From Candidatus Baldrarchaeota archaeon (GTDB taxonomy: Archaea; Asgardarchaeota; Baldrarchaeia; Baldrarchaeales; DXJG01): a stretch of DNA of 40,172 nucleotides. The notes below the pieces were generated by a model, which did no database searches, was not told the origin of the DNA, and saw only the letters and a program-made list of their open reading frames with translations. Position 1 is the first letter of the stretch. Each line of letters begins with the position of its first letter. Shown here piece by piece: positions 1 through 8,015 of the stretch. The stretch is taken from positions 1-40,172 of the forward strand of contig JAUQZC010000011.1 of the NCBI GenBank assembly GCA_030587435.1, read 5' to 3'. A program made the translations under genes and the position numbers.

Positions 1-241
1 CTAGCAGCTTTCTCACGAAGGGATGCAGCAAATCAAACTCGTTTTTAAAGAAGCTAAAATTCCTTAATACCCTTCCAATAACTCGCCTTTTTCTATCAGC
101 AATAGGTTTCTTACGAAGAAGCTTGCTGTAGCCGCACCATCGACAAACAAGATAAATTCCATCTACCCTTTCCTCATAGTTCAGAAGCATGCCACAATTT
201 GGACAAAAATATGCATCCAAAAGCAGCGCTCCCTCATTCAT
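1..241 (-). CDS. Zinc-ribbon protein, N-terminal part (cut by window edge)
   Basis: This reading frame is not closed inside the window: it starts at the ATG whose complement is 239-241 and runs off the left edge after 80 codons. Residues 13-16 (CPNC) and 33-36 (CRWC) form a CxxC...CxxC zinc ribbon of the kind found at the N-terminus of archaeal transcription factor S / RPB9-type subunits and many small archaeal zinc proteins. After the ribbon comes a basic stretch (about residues 40-58) that I do not recognise. The ribbon is directly visible; assigning it to transcription is a guess. A TATA-like box lies about 60 nt upstream (297-305). Confidence 0.7.
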   Translation of the reverse strand, partial: MNEGALLLDAYFCPNCGMLLNYEERVDGIYLVCRWCGYSKLLRKKPIADRKRRVIGRVLRNFSFFKNEFDLLHPFVRKLL

Positions 242-296
242 ATTGCTAAAGGTCAATTAACCTTACATCCAAGTCAATTTTGTATATACCCCCAAC

Positions 297-305
297 ATTA
301 TAAAT
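297..305 (-). promoter_or_regulatory. TATA-like box for the zinc-ribbon gene
   Basis: Read on minus the element is ATTTATAAT, inside a 17-mer (292-308) repeated exactly at 749-765 upstream of the next minus gene. It would place a transcript start near 275, leaving a leader of about 34 nt. It also lies inside a possible coding extension of the 365-730 gene, so its role is uncertain. Confidence 0.4.
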
Positions 306-364
306 TCTGTATGGCGCGCGTGAACAAACCATGAGCATGTAAGTTAGGACGTAGCATGGCGACA

Positions 365-730
365 TCATACACACATCGAAGTTGTGCCCTGCACGAGAAC
401 CCATGAATAGGTTATCATCGGTATACCTACTGGTCTTCCTCTTTTGAAATGTACCACTCTTAAACCGATGTAGCCATCCTTCAAAGCTACTGCTTGAAGA
501 GAAACTTCCCATACATTCTCGGGGTCAGTTTTATGTTTATAAACAACATAAACATCTTCTAAGATAACTCCATCCCTATGGGTTTTCGCCCATACATCTT
601 CAGGCATACCCTCAGGTGTCTCAAGGGGTCCTACGGGTTGACCTTTACGCCTATTAATTCCAGATTCAACTTTTTCCCGAAACTTTTTGATTAGGCAGCT
701 CAAAATCAACCCTCGTGCACTAACGCGCAT
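365..730 (-). CDS. Hypothetical protein, possibly frameshifted at its 3' end
   Basis: A 121-codon frame of unknown family. It has no membrane segment or motif I recognise; the middle (about residues 40-100) has alternating hydrophobic residues typical of beta strands. The end after residue 100 (ITYSWVLVQGTTSMCV) reads poorly, whereas the neighbouring minus frame stays open from about 430 down to a stop at 246, only 4 nt before the next ATG, and ends in strand-like residues (APYRIYNVGGIYKIDLDVRL). That suggests an original gene of about 730-246 broken by one frameshift or base-calling error. The ATG at 728-730 sits 28 nt from a TATA box, fitting a leaderless transcript. Confidence 0.5.
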   Translation of the reverse strand: MRVSARGLILSCLIKKFREKVESGINRRKGQPVGPLETPEGMPEDVWAKTHRDGVILEDVYVVYKHKTDPENVWEVSLQAVALKDGYIGLRVVHFKRGRPVGIPMITYSWVLVQGTTSMCV

Positions 731-753
731 CTAAATTAATCTTATCTTCCAAC

Positions 754-762
754 ATTATAAAT
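754..762 (-). promoter_or_regulatory. TATA-like box, leaderless promoter for the 365-730 gene
   Basis: ATTTATAAT on minus, centred about 28 nt upstream of the ATG at 730, the spacing expected for a leaderless archaeal mRNA. The surrounding 17-mer 749-765 is identical to 292-308. Confidence 0.55.
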
Positions 763-973
763 TCTATGTCTTTAAGTTATAGTTTGTTCATCTTTTTGTA
801 AAGCATACACCAATTGGCTCAACTTATAAAGGTAGCGAGAATAGCTTTTCTTACTTGTCTATAATAAATCTGTGCCTTCTAACATTTTAAGTACCTTAAT
901 ATTCTGATAATGCCCATAGACCTACAAAATGTTAATATTGCCAAAGTAACTTTCTAGGTTTTGGGAGATTCTA

Positions 974-1468
974 ATGACATTAAAGCTAGAATATCCTTAC
1001 GGTGAAGTTTTGGAAAAGTTGGTTGAATGTTTGAAGAAATGTTTTGATCTAGTTAGCGTGGTAATTTTTGGATCGGTTGCGAGGGGTGAGGCAAGAAAGG
1101 ATAGTGATGTAGATATTCTTGTGGTAGCGGATAATTTGCCTGACAGGTATGAAAGATTTAAGAGATTTGAAAAAGCTGAGAAATGTGTTGAACAAATAAT
1201 TGAAAAACTTAAAGAGAAGGGCTATTATATATTTTTGAGCCCCATCATAAAATCTAGGGAGGAAGCTAAGAGGATTACTCCGCTTTACTTAGATATGGTT
1301 GAAGATGCCATCATACTCTACGATAAGAACAGCTTCTTTACAAATATTTTGAATAATCTTAGGAAAAAGTTAGAGGAGCTTGGAGCTGAGAGAATAAAGC
1401 TAGGTAAAAAATGGTACTGGGTTTTGAAAAAGAACTATAAATTTGGAGAGGTTATTGAAATTGAATAA
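974..1468 (+). CDS. MNT-type nucleotidyltransferase (antitoxin of HEPN/MNT pair)
   Basis: A minimal nucleotidyltransferase of 164 aa. Residues 32-47 carry the pol-beta signature FGSVARGEARKDSDVD: the GS pair followed by the DxD metal-binding aspartates. Proteins of this family (MntA type) block HEPN ribonuclease toxins, in characterised cases by adding AMP to the toxin; that activity is family knowledge, not shown here. The C-terminus (about residues 110-164) is helical and charged. The gene has a Shine-Dalgarno (GGGAG, ending 8 nt before the ATG) and overlaps the downstream HEPN gene, the standard order of these modules. Confidence 0.85.
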   Translation: MTLKLEYPYGEVLEKLVECLKKCFDLVSVVIFGSVARGEARKDSDVDILVVADNLPDRYERFKRFEKAEKCVEQIIEKLKEKGYYIFLSPIIKSREEAKRITPLYLDMVEDAIILYDKNSFFTNILNNLRKKLEELGAERIKLGKKWYWVLKKNYKFGEVIEIE

Positions 1469-1889
1469 CCTAGAAATGGCAAGATCGTATTTAGAAGAAG
1501 CTTTAAGAAGAATAAAGACAGCAAAGCAAGCTCTTGAGGAAGATGCGTATGCTTATTGTATTAGACAGTCTCAGGAAGCTGTGGAACTAGCTTTAAAAGG
1601 CGCTTTAAGACTTGTTGGAATTGAACCGCCTAAATGGCACGATGTTAGTCCCGTTTTGCTTGAACAACGTAAAAGGTTCCCTAAATGGTTTGAGGAAAGA
1701 ATAGAGGAAATTTCATCAACCTCAAGATGGCTTAGGCGTGAGAGAGAACCAAGCATGTATGGTGACGAGGAAAGCGGTTTACCTCCACATAAACTATACA
1801 CTAAGAACTATGCAGAACGGGCATTCAACGAAGCAAAAAATGTTGTTGAACTGGTTTCTAAATTAATCAAAGAAGCAACCAAGATATAG
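1461..1889 (+). CDS. HEPN-domain protein (toxin partner)
   Basis: A HEPN protein (PF05168-like) of about 142 aa: repeated amphipathic helices, the segment YCIRQSQEAVELALKGAL, then PPKWHDV and a C-terminal LYTKNYAERAF motif, all typical of archaeal HEPN proteins paired with MNT genes. HEPN toxins are ribonucleases that dimerise; the expected basic/polar catalytic patch may be in RWLRREREPSMYG, but I cannot confirm a canonical R-x4-6-H. I chose the TTG at 1461, 9 nt after GGAGAGG (1445-1451), giving an 8-nt overlap with the MNT stop. A TTG at 1443 and an ATG at 1476 are alternatives. Confidence 0.85.
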   Translation: MNNLEMARSYLEEALRRIKTAKQALEEDAYAYCIRQSQEAVELALKGALRLVGIEPPKWHDVSPVLLEQRKRFPKWFEERIEEISSTSRWLRREREPSMYGDEESGLPPHKLYTKNYAERAFNEAKNVVELVSKLIKEATKI

Positions 1890-1912
1890 AAGCTGTTAAA
1901 TTATTTAGTTTT

Positions 1913-2296
1913 CTAAAAAAGAACTTTAACATGTTTTACTTGTGTAATTATTGCGTATTCTCCGTTCGAAGCAGCAACAATACCTCTTTCCTGGTTACTG
2001 CTTACAATCCAGAAATATTTTCTTCCTAGAACCTTTTCTATTTTCTTTACAATACTCATTTCTATTGCTTTACTACTTCTAAGGAAAAATAGGTAGTCTG
2101 TGTTGTCTATTTTGATTTTTGTGGTTTCTCCTAGGCCTATAAACAAAACTTTATTGTCTTTGAAGATTTTTAGTGCTTCTTGATGAGTTGTTAGAAAAAT
2201 GTTTCCGTCTTTGGAATAAAGATGTTTAGATTTGTTTTTTATTTTAAAACCAAAAGTTTCAATGAACTTAGCATATACGTTGCCACTCTTTTTCAA
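1913..2296 (-). CDS. Hypothetical protein, last gene of the nitrogenase-like operon
   Basis: About 127 aa with no family I recognise and no membrane segment. The composition is basic at the N-terminus (KKSGNVYAKF, KIKNKSKH), then strand-rich (VLFIGLGETTKIKIDNTDYLFF). The frame can be extended upstream to 2368 into the K-subunit gene, but a G-rich Shine-Dalgarno (GTAGGGGGG, just after the K stop at 2311) lies before a TTG at 2296, so I take 2296 as the start. Position directly behind the K subunit suggests co-expression and perhaps an accessory role (substrate binding or assembly), but that is inference from context only. Confidence 0.6.
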   Translation of the reverse strand: MKKSGNVYAKFIETFGFKIKNKSKHLYSKDGNIFLTTHQEALKIFKDNKVLFIGLGETTKIKIDNTDYLFFLRSSKAIEMSIVKKIEKVLGRKYFWIVSSNQERGIVAASNGEYAIITQVKHVKVLF

Positions 2297-2310
2297 AGGT
2301 ACCCCCCTAC

Positions 2311-3819
2311 TTATTTTGATTTTAATTTCATTGCCTCTTTTATTGCCCATTTTACATCTTCTAAACAAACTTTTCTCTTTGTTTTTCCTATTCTTTTTTT
2401 AAGTAGGTTTTCGATGGCGAATTTTACTTTTGATCTTACGAAGGTTGGAACCTTGTTTAATGTTTCAATTAAATGTTTTAGGGCTTTTTCTTCGAATTTT
2501 AACTCCCAAGATTCTTCTTCGCCGATTTCTGTGTAGCTGTAAACGTATTTTACGGTTTCTTCCCATATTCTATGCAGTAGGTATGATGTTCCTCTAATTC
2601 CTCTGAAGGGTGCATCTAGGTATCTGCTTGAAAAGTAGCGTACTGGTTCACTGACTGGTATGAAGTGTTGTATTTTTGCTTCTTGAGACGCTAAAAACTC
2701 TATAAAACTTCCAAAAACAATGTACGGAGAAAATTCTTTTAAGACATCTACTATTTCTTCTTTGCTTGGTTCAAATATAATTCTTGCACCCTTTTTCTTC
2801 ATTTTTCTATAAAATTTGTTTAAAAGCGGGTTCTCTTTGTTTTTTACTCCTAGGATTTTCGGTGATAGCCATAGGTCTTCTTCTAATATTTTTGTTAAAC
2901 CGTAGATTAATGTGTTCATGCCGAAAATCGCTATAGGTGAGCCTGCAATGGTATAGCCGGAAATATCTAAGTCGTCTATTAGGTTGCCGCCCCAGAATCT
3001 CATTTCCTTTTCAATTAATCTATCTATGTTTTTGCTTAGATTTGGAAAAAACTCTTTTAGTTTTTCTAAGAATTTTATAGTATCTTCAACTCCGTAGGGG
3101 ACTGTGCAAATATATGGTGTTCCATATTCCTTTTCTAAATGAGTTGCCGCGGTTAATCCGAAATCGTAAGGGTACGTGAGGATATTTAGTTGAGCTGCTG
3201 GAAGCTTTTCAAAGTCTTTGATGGATGCTCCTGCTGGGACAATGGAGTTTATTTTTAATCCTGTGCTTTTCAGAAGTCTTATTGTTTCTAGTAGGTCTGC
3301 TCTCCAATTATAGATTCCTTTTACAGGTCCAATAATGTTCACAGAGTTATCTGTCAACTGCTGTTCTTTTGCAAAATTCTCTATAAGTATTGTTAGGGCT
3401 TTGTCGATACCCTGGTACATATTATTGTTTAAGGTGTTACCGTAGATTACAATTATTGGAATGGGGACTTCTCTTCTAATTTCTTCTATAACGGTATCTA
3501 AAATTTGTTCGCTTGCTATTAATTCTGTGACATTTGTGGTTGTTACGATTATTAGTTCCGGTTTAAGTTTAATATAAGCATCTATTATTGCTTTTTGTAG
3601 ATTATCAAAGCTGCTATACGCTAAATCCGTGGCTAAGAGGTTTGATGTAAATGCGTGGTGTCCTTGTTTTTCAGAGATTACTAAACTTGCTATTTCATAG
3701 TTGAAGCAGCCTGAAGGCCCATGTAATATTGGTATGGTGTTTTTCATGGAGAGTGCTACATTGCATATTCCATGGTAACTTGTGGTTATTGTTGTTTCAC
3801 GATAAAACTCTCCATTCAT
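2311..3819 (-). CDS. Nitrogenase-like K (beta) subunit with C-terminal PCP_red domain
   Basis: Homologue of NifK/BchB-type subunits, about 502 aa. Near the N-terminus C19 (YHGIC) and C38 (HGPSGC) match two of the three cluster-facing cysteines of NifK (C70, C95). The third position, normally STTC in NifK, reads TTTN (VTTTNVTELIAS), so that ligand is Asn. The last about 45 residues (VPTFVRSKVKFAIEN and following) resemble the PCP_red domain found at the C-terminus of protochlorophyllide reductase subunit B. The ATG at 3819 follows GGGAGGGAGAAGGAG; a TTG at 3849 is less likely. It overlaps the D gene by 23 nt. A substrate other than N2 is likely because the D partner lacks FeMo-co ligands; a tetrapyrrole is a reasonable guess from PCP_red. 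Confidence 0.8.
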   Translation of the reverse strand: MNGEFYRETTITTSYHGICNVALSMKNTIPILHGPSGCFNYEIASLVISEKQGHHAFTSNLLATDLAYSSFDNLQKAIIDAYIKLKPELIIVTTTNVTELIASEQILDTVIEEIRREVPIPIIVIYGNTLNNNMYQGIDKALTILIENFAKEQQLTDNSVNIIGPVKGIYNWRADLLETIRLLKSTGLKINSIVPAGASIKDFEKLPAAQLNILTYPYDFGLTAATHLEKEYGTPYICTVPYGVEDTIKFLEKLKEFFPNLSKNIDRLIEKEMRFWGGNLIDDLDISGYTIAGSPIAIFGMNTLIYGLTKILEEDLWLSPKILGVKNKENPLLNKFYRKMKKKGARIIFEPSKEEIVDVLKEFSPYIVFGSFIEFLASQEAKIQHFIPVSEPVRYFSSRYLDAPFRGIRGTSYLLHRIWEETVKYVYSYTEIGEEESWELKFEEKALKHLIETLNKVPTFVRSKVKFAIENLLKKRIGKTKRKVCLEDVKWAIKEAMKLKSK

Positions 3820-5089
3820 CTCCTTCTCCCTCCCAATTATTGTCTCCAAAGATTCTATCGAAAAACAGCTTATGTTTTTCAGCTAAAGTTTTCCATTTCC
3901 TTGCAGGACTGTTAATTCTCTTTGCTAGAATTTCTCCTAAACGTAGCATCCCTAAATATCCAGGAGTATCACAGGTGGCTATAGATATTCTTGAAAGAAA
4001 CCATGCACCCTTTCTTAAAGCTAAAGGTGCGAAAATCCAATCTCCAATAATAAAATCAAAGTCTTCGTCAAGCCCTTTCATTAATGTTTCATATACGCTT
4101 CTCTCTACGTAGATTTCCCCTCCATTTTCCCTGATATATTTAATGTTTTCGTCAGCTATGTTTGGAAGAAAACACGTATACACAACGGTTTCTAGTCCTA
4201 GTGCTATGCAGTTGCATGCTAAGTTTATTTCTCTGCCAAGACTTGCTGCTATTAAAACACGTTTACCTCTAAGTTTTTCCTTAAGCCTCTTTATTTTGTT
4301 TTCCCAAAGATTAAGTTTTGATCCGACTTTTACGCCAGTTGTTTCCTCAACTTCTTGTATTACTTGTTTAAAGGGGTCTTTGCCGTAGGGTAAAACGTTT
4401 ACATAAGGTACTGCAAAGTTTTCGTACATTTCTTTGAGGGGAAGCTCTGAAAATATGTGAGTTGGAATGTTAATTTTTGCTTTTAAAGCCTTTTCAATTT
4501 CATCTATATTTGTTCCTTCGTTTCTGACGATTGTAGAATTGATTTTCAATGGTTTTAATGTTTTTTCAAAATATTTTCTTCCGTCAAAGTTTGTGAAGCC
4601 TATCAAGTTGAAACTGTTCTCGTGTCGATTGGCTGTGTTGTTCATAATTTTTGTTAGTGATTTTAGAGCTTCTCCTGCACCTTCAACTTCGTATTTTGTG
4701 TTGAATCCAGCTTTAATAGAAATAAACTTCACGTGAGGGTATTCATAGGCAAGTTGTTCGAGAAGTGGTTCCACGTTATCGTTTATTGTAAGGGGGCCGC
4801 AGCCTAGGATTACAGCTAGTAGCTTTGGTTCCCTTTTTATTATAATGTCTCTTAAAGCATGTTCGATTTTCGTTAAGCCGCCGAAGATGGAATCTTCTTC
4901 GCAAAATGTTGTTCCCGGTGTGTAAAGTGGTTTTCCAAGCATTGCCACAGATATATGACATCTAAGGTTCAATGTACAGTCTTTTGCAGCATGTAAATAT
5001 GGTATTGCATCTCTGATCTTTGTAATAGTATATGCAGCGTAAAAGCTTGGGCAAAGACCTTCTGAATGAGGTTCAAAATATTCCCTCAA
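3797..5089 (-). CDS. Nitrogenase-like D (alpha) subunit
   Basis: About 430 aa, shorter than true NifD (about 480-490). C13 (EGLCPSF), C38 (AKDC) and C97 (LGCGP) have nearly the spacing of NifD C62, C88 and C154, so an inter-subunit [4Fe-4S] or P-type cluster is likely. EEDSIFGG at about 64-71 matches the conserved motif after the second cysteine in NifD/BchN/CfbD proteins. The region corresponding to the NifD homocitrate/FeMo-co histidine reads DTPGYLGMLRLGE, with no His, so nitrogen fixation is not expected. Start is TTG at 5089, 9 nt after GGAGG and overlapping the PCP_red gene stop. Forms a complex with the K subunit and is reduced by the H protein, by family analogy. Confidence 0.8.
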   Translation of the reverse strand: MREYFEPHSEGLCPSFYAAYTITKIRDAIPYLHAAKDCTLNLRCHISVAMLGKPLYTPGTTFCEEDSIFGGLTKIEHALRDIIIKREPKLLAVILGCGPLTINDNVEPLLEQLAYEYPHVKFISIKAGFNTKYEVEGAGEALKSLTKIMNNTANRHENSFNLIGFTNFDGRKYFEKTLKPLKINSTIVRNEGTNIDEIEKALKAKINIPTHIFSELPLKEMYENFAVPYVNVLPYGKDPFKQVIQEVEETTGVKVGSKLNLWENKIKRLKEKLRGKRVLIAASLGREINLACNCIALGLETVVYTCFLPNIADENIKYIRENGGEIYVERSVYETLMKGLDEDFDFIIGDWIFAPLALRKGAWFLSRISIATCDTPGYLGMLRLGEILAKRINSPARKWKTLAEKHKLFFDRIFGDNNWEGEGDEWRVLS

Positions 5090-5529
5090 ACTTCAACTCC
5101 TCCTGGTTTCGCTAAAATTTTCTTAACCTTATTTCTAACTCTACTAGGGGCTTCATTAAGGACTTCTAAGGCAGCTTGAAGCACGATTTTCTTATCTATG
5201 ACCTTTGATTCTTTCTTCGCTATTTCAATGGATTTCTTTGCAACCTTTCTTTTCACAAAAGCTCTAACAAGCGGAGGTATAGATGAACAAATGTCGTCAA
5301 GAAATACTTTAGCTTCAGGAACCCATATGACCCGCTCATCACCGTTAATTACGCTTAGTACCTTTGGTAGAAATACCGGTGGAACAACGATCCTTAAAAG
5401 TTCAACAAAGTCTTCTTTCCTTTCTATTTCCTCTATCCTTTTCTCTAAGATTTTCCTAACATTGTTTCTTACAAGGCCTTCAGGCAGGACCGATAAAGCA
5501 TCTTCAATAAGTTTTTCTTTTTCTTCCAT
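5086..5529 (-). CDS. Stand-alone PCP_red-type helical protein
   Basis: A 147-aa protein made mostly of helices. The segment IPPLVRAFVKRKVAKKSIEIA plus the following KKIVLQAALEVL resembles the PCP_red module (PF08369) that caps the active site in BchB/ChlB. Two other P-x-x-VR-x-x-V-x-K elements are visible: LPEGLVRNNVRKIL near residue 15 and APSRVRNKVKKIL near the C-terminus, so the protein may hold up to three divergent copies. It sits between the H and D genes, 13 nt after the H stop and overlapping the D start. I chose the ATG at 5529, 7 nt after AGGGGG. A free PCP_red protein beside a K subunit that already has one is unusual; it may bind substrate or act in assembly. Confidence 0.7.
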   Translation of the reverse strand: MEEKEKLIEDALSVLPEGLVRNNVRKILEKRIEEIERKEDFVELLRIVVPPVFLPKVLSVINGDERVIWVPEAKVFLDDICSSIPPLVRAFVKRKVAKKSIEIAKKESKVIDKKIVLQAALEVLNEAPSRVRNKVKKILAKPGGVEV

Positions 5530-5542
5530 CCCCAATCCCCCT

Positions 5543-6424
5543 TTAAATGGCGGTTGTAGATATATAGGCGAATTTAATGATTTTTTCGTGTTCTAATGGA
5601 GTTGGAACAACAGTTTCCCCGTTTTTAATGATGTTTTTAGCGAGTTTTTCGAATATTTTTGCTGCTCTGGAATTGGGGGAAACTTCAAAAACTGTTTTTC
5701 CAAGTTTATCTGCTTCAAGGATTTCTCGCATTCTCGGGATGGAACCGGTTACTTTCGTTCCTACGTAGTTGGCGAAGTTTTCAATTGTTTCCTTTTCGTT
5801 TGGAACGTTTCTTAGATTTCCTATTATGCCTCCGAGTCTTGCACCAAAAATATTGAATCTTTTTAAGGCAAAGCAAAGATTGTTTGCAGCGTAGAGAGAC
5901 ATGAACTCTCCAGATGTAACTATGTAAACCTCTCTGGCATATCCGCGTTGAATAGGTTGAGCAAAGCCTCCACAAACAACGTCGCCAAGAATATCGTAAA
6001 TCACAACATCTAAGTTAAGTTTTTCAAAGGCTTTCTTTGCTCTTAGAAATTCTAACGCTGTTATTACAGCTCTCCCTCCACATCCAACTCCAGGCTCAGG
6101 TCCACCGCTTTCAGCGCAAAGGACGCCTCCATAGCCTTGAAAAACGACGTCTTTCAATCTTACTTTTTCATGGTTCATGTTTGCTTCTCTTAGCTTTTCT
6201 AGGATTGTTGGTATCATTTTCCCATTCATTAATAGTCTTGTGCTATCTCTTTTTGGGTCGCATCCAACTTGTAGGACTTTGTAACCCATTTTGCTTAATG
6301 CTACGCTAATATGGCATGCTATGGTTGATTTCCCTATTCCACCTTTTCCGTAAAGGGCTATCTGCCTTACATTGCTTGGAAAACTAATTTTTACGCCTTT
6401 ACATGTGTTAATTTTACATGCCAT
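5543..6424 (-). CDS. Nitrogenase-reductase-like iron protein (NifH/BchL family)
   Basis: About 293 aa. Walker A is at 26-34 (GKGGIGKST), followed by VLQVGCDPKRDST. C115 (GVGCGGR) and C151 (DVVCGGFA) are the two cysteines that bind the [4Fe-4S] cluster between two protomers (NifH C97, C132), and R118 matches the NifH ADP-ribosylation arginine. The protein should be an ATP-driven one-electron donor to the D-K complex encoded next. There is a short Cys-containing N-terminal extension (MACKINTCKG). The start is ATG 6424, 6 nt after GAGGTG; a GTG at 6433 is possible. Its start overlaps the end of the HerA-like gene by 11 nt, so translation is probably coupled to the DNA-handling genes upstream. 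Confidence 0.9.
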   Translation of the reverse strand: MACKINTCKGVKISFPSNVRQIALYGKGGIGKSTIACHISVALSKMGYKVLQVGCDPKRDSTRLLMNGKMIPTILEKLREANMNHEKVRLKDVVFQGYGGVLCAESGGPEPGVGCGGRAVITALEFLRAKKAFEKLNLDVVIYDILGDVVCGGFAQPIQRGYAREVYIVTSGEFMSLYAANNLCFALKRFNIFGARLGGIIGNLRNVPNEKETIENFANYVGTKVTGSIPRMREILEADKLGKTVFEVSPNSRAAKIFEKLAKNIIKNGETVVPTPLEHEKIIKFAYISTTAI

Positions 6425-8015
6425 TTGTTCCACCTCTCCTTTGTTGATCCTGACTTTGTTTCCATTCTAGGTATTCTTTGAGTGCTGTCTCCCCCCTCTG
6501 AGTGATTTCGTAGCCTACTGTCCAGTATTTGCCCTTTGGAACCTCAACTCTTCTAACATAGTTTTGGTTTTCTAAAAAATCTAGGAGAAGATAGCATTTG
6601 CCGCTATCTATTCTCAAGATGTTTGCAAGGGCAAAACGGGTTAGTCCTCTATACTCTTTTATTATGTTCAAAATTTCTGCGGCAAGGCTTGCCTCACTGC
6701 CAAAATGTAAAAGAAGTTTTGGTTTTCGGCGATCTTTACTCACAAATATTTCCTCTGTGAGATTAGGAAGCATTATATGGGTTTCTTCGCTTATGTAGGG
6801 TAGATACAGATTGTTGTAGTTGATTTTTATGGTAAATGGATATGCGTAGTCTTCTCTTAGAAATATTGCTTCACCAAATTCTAAATGGCTCAGATAGGTT
6901 ATTTGATATAATCTATGTCTTCTTTTCTGAGAATGAATGCCTGGTGCATGTTCCTGTAATCCTAGTAGATTTGCAGCTATTTGTCTCTCATCGACAGTTG
7001 TTAATCTGTGTACTATTCTGTTTTTGGGGAATCTTAGGGCATTTGGTGATGTTTCAATTATTCTGCCGGTGGATAAGATGATGTAGGCTTCTTTTTGTGC
7101 AATTTCTCTTAACCATTCGATTAATATGTCTTTTTCTAATGTTCTATGTTTTGCTCTGAAATCTACATGGAATATGTCTTCACAATCATCCAGTAGAATT
7201 AAGGTTTGGTTTAAGATTTTTGATGCTATAATTTTCGCTAATATTAACGTTTTAATGAACATTGTTGCCAAGGGGAATCTTGTTGGTATTTCTATTATTG
7301 ATGGTTGAGTGAGGATTTCGCTGAATTTCAGGTTTTGCTGAGACCCGAGCATTGAAGCTACTTCACCGGTTGTAAAAAGCTGCAATATGTGATTTAGGGT
7401 TTCTAAAACTTTCTTTCCATAAACTCTTGTTTCTGGTATCTGTGAAATTACTTCTTGTAATTCAAATAGTGAAGGATTTGGATTTTCATATACTTGTTGA
7501 AGAGCTTGCTCAAGAACGATCCAAACTTCATCAGATAACTCTAAAATTTGAGTAAAAACAGTTATCAAAAGAGGTTGATATTCTGGAGGGTTAAAGTCTT
7601 CAGGATCCAAAGGATTAAGAATAAGATTTCTGCCTAGAGTATAGATTTTTGTTTGAGGTACCCAGTTTGAAATAACACGGTACCTTGGGCTTCTAGCAAT
7701 TATAAGAAATCTTAACCCTATTTTTGCGACTTCTAATAGTATTCGGAGACTTGTTAATATTCTTTCTTCATCTGTTCCTCCTAAAATTGCAATACCCTGC
7801 TTTAGATTTTCCTTTCTGAAACCAATAGGTATTCTTTCGGTAAAAGTTTCGGTCTCTATTGTTGAACCTATTATGATGTTGGAGTTTAAATGGGAAGGTG
7901 TAATGAACTCTGCTGGTGGCTTCGCTTTCAAAGATTTTACGGCGAAAGTTGATATTTGTAGAAATCTAGCTGCTTCTAAGCCTGTTAGATATATTCTTCT
8001 CCTGTTAATACGCAT
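6414..8015 (-). CDS. HerA/VirB4-type ATPase with degenerate Walker A
   Basis: A 533-aa HerA/FtsK-superfamily protein. Family marks: IAILGG (76-80), KIYTLGRNLILNPLDP (about 123-138, typical of VirB4/HerA after the P-loop), a Walker B-like LILLDDCED (272-280), and a C-terminal ATPase part (LSTGRIIETSPNALRFPKNR, then LTTVDERQIAANLLGL) followed by a winged helix (about 445-515). The P-loop reads GGTDEERIL instead of GxTGSGKS/T, so the catalytic Lys and Ser/Thr are missing, and Walker B has DD instead of DE. ATP hydrolysis is therefore doubtful; a structural subunit in a translocation ring is one option. Start ATG 8015 follows GGAGG by 7 nt and overlaps the upstream gene. Confidence 0.75.
   Translation of the reverse strand: MRINRRRIYLTGLEAARFLQISTFAVKSLKAKPPAEFITPSHLNSNIIIGSTIETETFTERIPIGFRKENLKQGIAILGGTDEERILTSLRILLEVAKIGLRFLIIARSPRYRVISNWVPQTKIYTLGRNLILNPLDPEDFNPPEYQPLLITVFTQILELSDEVWIVLEQALQQVYENPNPSLFELQEVISQIPETRVYGKKVLETLNHILQLFTTGEVASMLGSQQNLKFSEILTQPSIIEIPTRFPLATMFIKTLILAKIIASKILNQTLILLDDCEDIFHVDFRAKHRTLEKDILIEWLREIAQKEAYIILSTGRIIETSPNALRFPKNRIVHRLTTVDERQIAANLLGLQEHAPGIHSQKRRHRLYQITYLSHLEFGEAIFLREDYAYPFTIKINYNNLYLPYISEETHIMLPNLTEEIFVSKDRRKPKLLLHFGSEASLAAEILNIIKEYRGLTRFALANILRIDSGKCYLLLDFLENQNYVRRVEVPKGKYWTVGYEITQRGETALKEYLEWKQSQDQQRRGGTNGM

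Noticed and set aside
2222..2536. 104-codon plus-strand frame opposite the K subunit
   Set aside because: Shadow of a well-supported minus gene; Phe/Ser-rich composition is typical of antisense to A-rich coding DNA.
2311..6424. True nitrogenase (nif) locus
   Set aside because: No FeMo-co ligands in D, no nifE/N/B, short D subunit and a PCP_red domain in K.
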